Shown in pieces: positions 23,203 to 24,619 of a DNA stretch of 24,619 nt. The notes under the pieces were generated by a model, which did not search any database, was not told the origin of the DNA, and saw only the letters and a list, made by a program, of their open reading frames with translations. Source of the DNA: CBFHWU01 sp965659665. GTDB lineage: Bacteria; Bacteroidota; Bacteroidia; Flavobacteriales; Flavobacteriaceae. The position numbers were made by a program, and so were the translations under genes. The stretch lies in contig CBFHWU010000008.1 in NCBI GenBank assembly GCA_965659665.1, forward strand, positions 1 through 24,619. The letters are read 5' to 3'. Each line of letters begins with the position of its first letter. The stretch's first letter is position 1.

Positions 23203-23345
23203 CAGACAAAAGATGGCAACCATTACCTAGATTTTTACTTAAACAAGAAGCGTTACAGACCATTCAACGCAAAGAAGATAGGAGTTGATTTTAAACCAAA
23301 CTCTTATCCTGAAAAACAACGCAGAAAAAAACTCATTGTTGCGAT
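23203..23345 (+). pseudogene. Tyrosine integrase N-terminal arm-binding domain remnant
   Basis: The plus-strand frame reads KDGNHYLDFYLNKKRYRPF, then a segment with YPEKQRRKKLIVA. This matches the pattern of the arm-DNA-binding domain of Bacteroidota phage-type integrases (kDGryslYLDFYxnGKRyrxF... followed by a conserved Glu/Asn-rich helix). The start is lost to a TAG at about 23200, and the catalytic R-H-R-Y domain is absent. After ~23345 another frame with SVRAIEFNEDYFETLW takes over, apparently from a different decayed gene. It lies 63 bases from the tRNA remnant, as expected for an island integrase. Confidence 0.5.
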
Positions 23346-23533
23346 AGTGAGGACTATATATTCTCTGTTCGGGCTATTGAATTTAATGAGGACTATTTTG
23401 AGACACTATGGAGGAGATTTAAGAAAAATGCCCAGAGATAGGAAAACACACTGCAACCTGTTCCTTTAGGCATTCAGGCTCAATACAAAAACTACAAAGC
23501 GCTTTTAGACATTCAAGTCTTGAATTATCCTTA
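23346..23533 (+). other. Decayed coding fragments
   Basis: Contains short open stretches in different frames: SVRAIEFNEDYFETLWRRF up to 23441, and LQPVPLGIQAQYKNYKALLD up to about 23530. It also holds a 15-base palindrome, ATTCAAG-T-CTTGAAT (23511-23525), just before the first 59-bp repeat. The pieces look like remnants of unrelated genes rather than one gene. Confidence 0.35.
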
Positions 23534-23592
23534 ACCTACTTAAGAGGATTAGAAGTAGCATAACTTAAAGAAGGGGATATGCCTATGGTTTA
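23534..23592 (+). repeat. 59-bp direct repeat, left copy
   Basis: Starts ACCTACTTAAGAGG and ends CCTATGGTTTA; identical over 59 bases to 24254-24312, exactly 720 bp apart, in the same orientation. The copies bracket the beta-barrel gene. Flanking sequences differ. It can be read as TYLRGLEVA-stop in one frame, hinting that it may be a gene end. Confidence 0.9.
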
Positions 23593-23603
23593 GGTTATAA
23601 TAA

Positions 23604-23622
23604 ACCCCCTTAAAAAGGGGGT
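23604..23622. terminator. Intrinsic terminator of the beta-barrel gene
   Basis: ACCCCCTT (23604-23611) and AAGGGGGT (23615-23622) form a perfect 8-bp stem with a 3-base loop. It lies 31 bases past the stop of the minus-strand gene ending at 23654. The following minus-strand sequence, TTATTATAA, is AT-rich but not a clean T-tract. Confidence 0.65.
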
Positions 23623-23653
23623 ATATATTTAATTAAAATGAAATTAATTCAAT

Positions 23654-24151
23654 TTAAAATTTATAGTGTAAGCCAACATTAAGATTGTTGTCTGTAAATT
23701 TTCCATCTCCATCGAGTCTGTCTCCAAGCGCAATACTATAATTGGCAATTATTGATAATTTTTCAAAAAGCTCAACGTCAAGTCCAATTGGCAAATGCAA
23801 TAATGATGCTTTGATTGGGTCTTCTGCATCAGACCAGTTAACAAGTGCTAATCCGCCTCTCAAACCAAAAGTATCTCCAAGTGGATATCTTATCACAGCA
23901 GATGGGGTTATTACAGTTTCCTCTTCACCATCACTTGATAAAAAGTCTGCATTCAATCCTGCAATTAATGTTGTCGCCCCTAGCTCAAAAGCATAATCCA
24001 AACCAACGCCTAATCCATCTACTGTTTCATCTGCACTTATTCCTTCATAAGATACTTTGAGATTATATGACGTATAGTTTACTTTTATCCCAAACTGTGA
24101 AAATCCATTAAGGGAAAAAAGAATTATCAGTGTAAATATTATTTTTTTCAT
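23654..24151 (-). CDS. Small outer-membrane beta-barrel protein
   Basis: 165 residues: a signal peptide MKKIIFTLIILFSLNGFSQ, then repeated alternating strands (FGIKVNYTSYNLKV, VGLDYAFELGATTLIAGLNADFL, SAVIRYPLGDTFGLRGGLALVNW, LPIGLDVELFEKLSIIANYSIAL) and a C-terminal LNVGLHYKF ending in Phe, the usual outer-membrane insertion signal. This is the OmpA/OmpW-like porin fold common in Bacteroidota (often annotated outer membrane beta-barrel protein). The specific role is unknown. It is followed by a strong hairpin and bracketed by 59-bp repeats, so it may be mobile cargo. Confidence 0.85.
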   Translation of the reverse strand: MKKIIFTLIILFSLNGFSQFGIKVNYTSYNLKVSYEGISADETVDGLGVGLDYAFELGATTLIAGLNADFLSSDGEEETVITPSAVIRYPLGDTFGLRGGLALVNWSDAEDPIKASLLHLPIGLDVELFEKLSIIANYSIALGDRLDGDGKFTDNNLNVGLHYKF

Positions 24152-24173
24152 AATTATTGTTTTAAATATTCAT

Positions 24174-24181
24174 CAAATTTA
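24174..24181 (-). promoter_or_regulatory. Candidate -7 promoter element of the beta-barrel gene
   Basis: On the minus strand TAAATTTG matches the Bacteroidota -7 consensus TAnnTTTG, about 22 bases upstream of the ATG at 24151. No good -33 TTTG was found at the expected spacing. Confidence 0.35.
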
Positions 24182-24253
24182 CAAAATTAAATGAACATAA
24201 ATTACGATACCTTGAGTTTTTCAAGGAGACACTCAAGTTTAAACGTTTCTCTG

Positions 24254-24312
24254 ACCTACTTAAGAGGATTAGAAGTAGCATAACTTAAAGAAGGGGATAT
24301 GCCTATGGTTTA
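24254..24312 (+). repeat. 59-bp direct repeat, right copy
   Basis: Identical to 23534-23592. It lies upstream of the beta-barrel gene's start, between it and the DUF1330-like gene. Confidence 0.9.
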
Positions 24313-24348
24313 AATTTTGTTTGCTTTTGAGAATATCCAGACTCAAAA

Positions 24349-24619
24349 TTAACCCTCAAAAATTGATAAATTTCTCACTACAGATTCCTCAGGGTTTTCA
24401 CCGAGCTCAGATAGTGCACTTTGATATTCATCACTTTTATAACAATCTATAGCATCTTGCAGGCTATTAAATTCCACAACGGCAGCAAACATTAAATCTA
24501 AGCCCTGGATTTTAGCTTTTGGCTGACCCGCAGCTACTGGTAAAAAATTACCTGTTTTATTCTCTAAGTGGTTTTTTTCAATCTGAGTGTATTTTGTCAG
24601 ATAATTACTCCACTTTTCT
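24349..24619 (-). CDS. DUF1330-like protein (5'-partial)
   Basis: Ninety codons are visible up to the right edge of the window. The pattern NFLPVAAGQPKAKIQGLDLMFAAVVEFNSLQDAIDCYKSDEYQSAL fits the DUF1330/dimeric alpha-beta-barrel (ABM-like) family: a central strand ending xxVVEFxSxxxAxxxYxSxxYQ, then a short helical tail (here ENPEESVVRNLSIFEG). These are small dimeric cytosolic proteins of unknown function, sometimes linked to stress or aromatic metabolism. The N-terminus is outside the window. No partner is seen on this strand. Confidence 0.65.
   Translation of the reverse strand, partial: EKWSNYLTKYTQIEKNHLENKTGNFLPVAAGQPKAKIQGLDLMFAAVVEFNSLQDAIDCYKSDEYQSALSELGENPEESVVRNLSIFEG

Overview
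The window looks like a chromosomal segment from a Bacteroidota bacterium, probably a flavobacterium-like marine or environmental lineage. Evidence: a type IX secretion C-terminal sorting domain at the left edge, typical Bacteroidota lipoprotein and signal-peptide starts, weak Shine-Dalgarno sites, LVIVD/YVTN beta-propellers, DoxX-like proteins, and low GC that rises somewhat at the left end. No rRNA, intact tRNA, CRISPR array or intact transposase was found.

Layout. (1) 1-2413: 3' end of a T9SS-secreted protein, a convergent YdjM/DUF457 membrane hydrolase, and a coupled pair of unknown minus-strand genes closed by a long bidirectional terminator. (2) 2414-5476: a gene-poor stretch, then a defence module. 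This has twin 17-bp operators, abiEi and abiEii (type IV toxin-antitoxin/abortive infection), and a frameshifted, truncated MmeI-like DNA methyltransferase. The three frames are joined by ATGA overlaps. (3) 5580-9352: small membrane ORFs, then an integron-cassette-like unit (about 6122-8020) carrying an ECF sigma factor and a secreted haloalkane-dehalogenase-like hydrolase and ending in an attC-like site. It lies inside a 24-bp direct repeat. A decayed ABC ATPase and a DCC-family oxidoreductase follow. (4) 9522-14920, all minus strand: serine hydrolase lipoprotein, a cluster of small membrane proteins including DUF2834, a YncE-like propeller and a large Ig-like/LVIVD protein. (5) 15604-19039: SGNH lipoprotein, Gfo/Idh/MocA oxidoreductase, two DoxX-like proteins and a small ORF. 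(6) 19720-24619: an accretion zone. Three remnants of a tRNA-Ala(GGC)-like 3' half, all in one orientation, sit at the junctions between modules: a DUF4350-like lipoprotein plus PH-like membrane protein; a retropepsin-RimK fusion; and an integrase arm-domain remnant with a small beta-barrel gene between 59-bp direct repeats. A DUF1330-like gene runs off the right edge.

The main theme is gene acquisition by several site-specific routes: a cassette, tRNA-targeted islands and direct-repeat-flanked modules, most with decayed recombination machinery. The most unusual observations are the serial tRNA-derived scars, and the 24-bp repeat whose recombination would rebuild a small split gene on a circle. 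Both are inferences from sequence patterns and need genome comparison.
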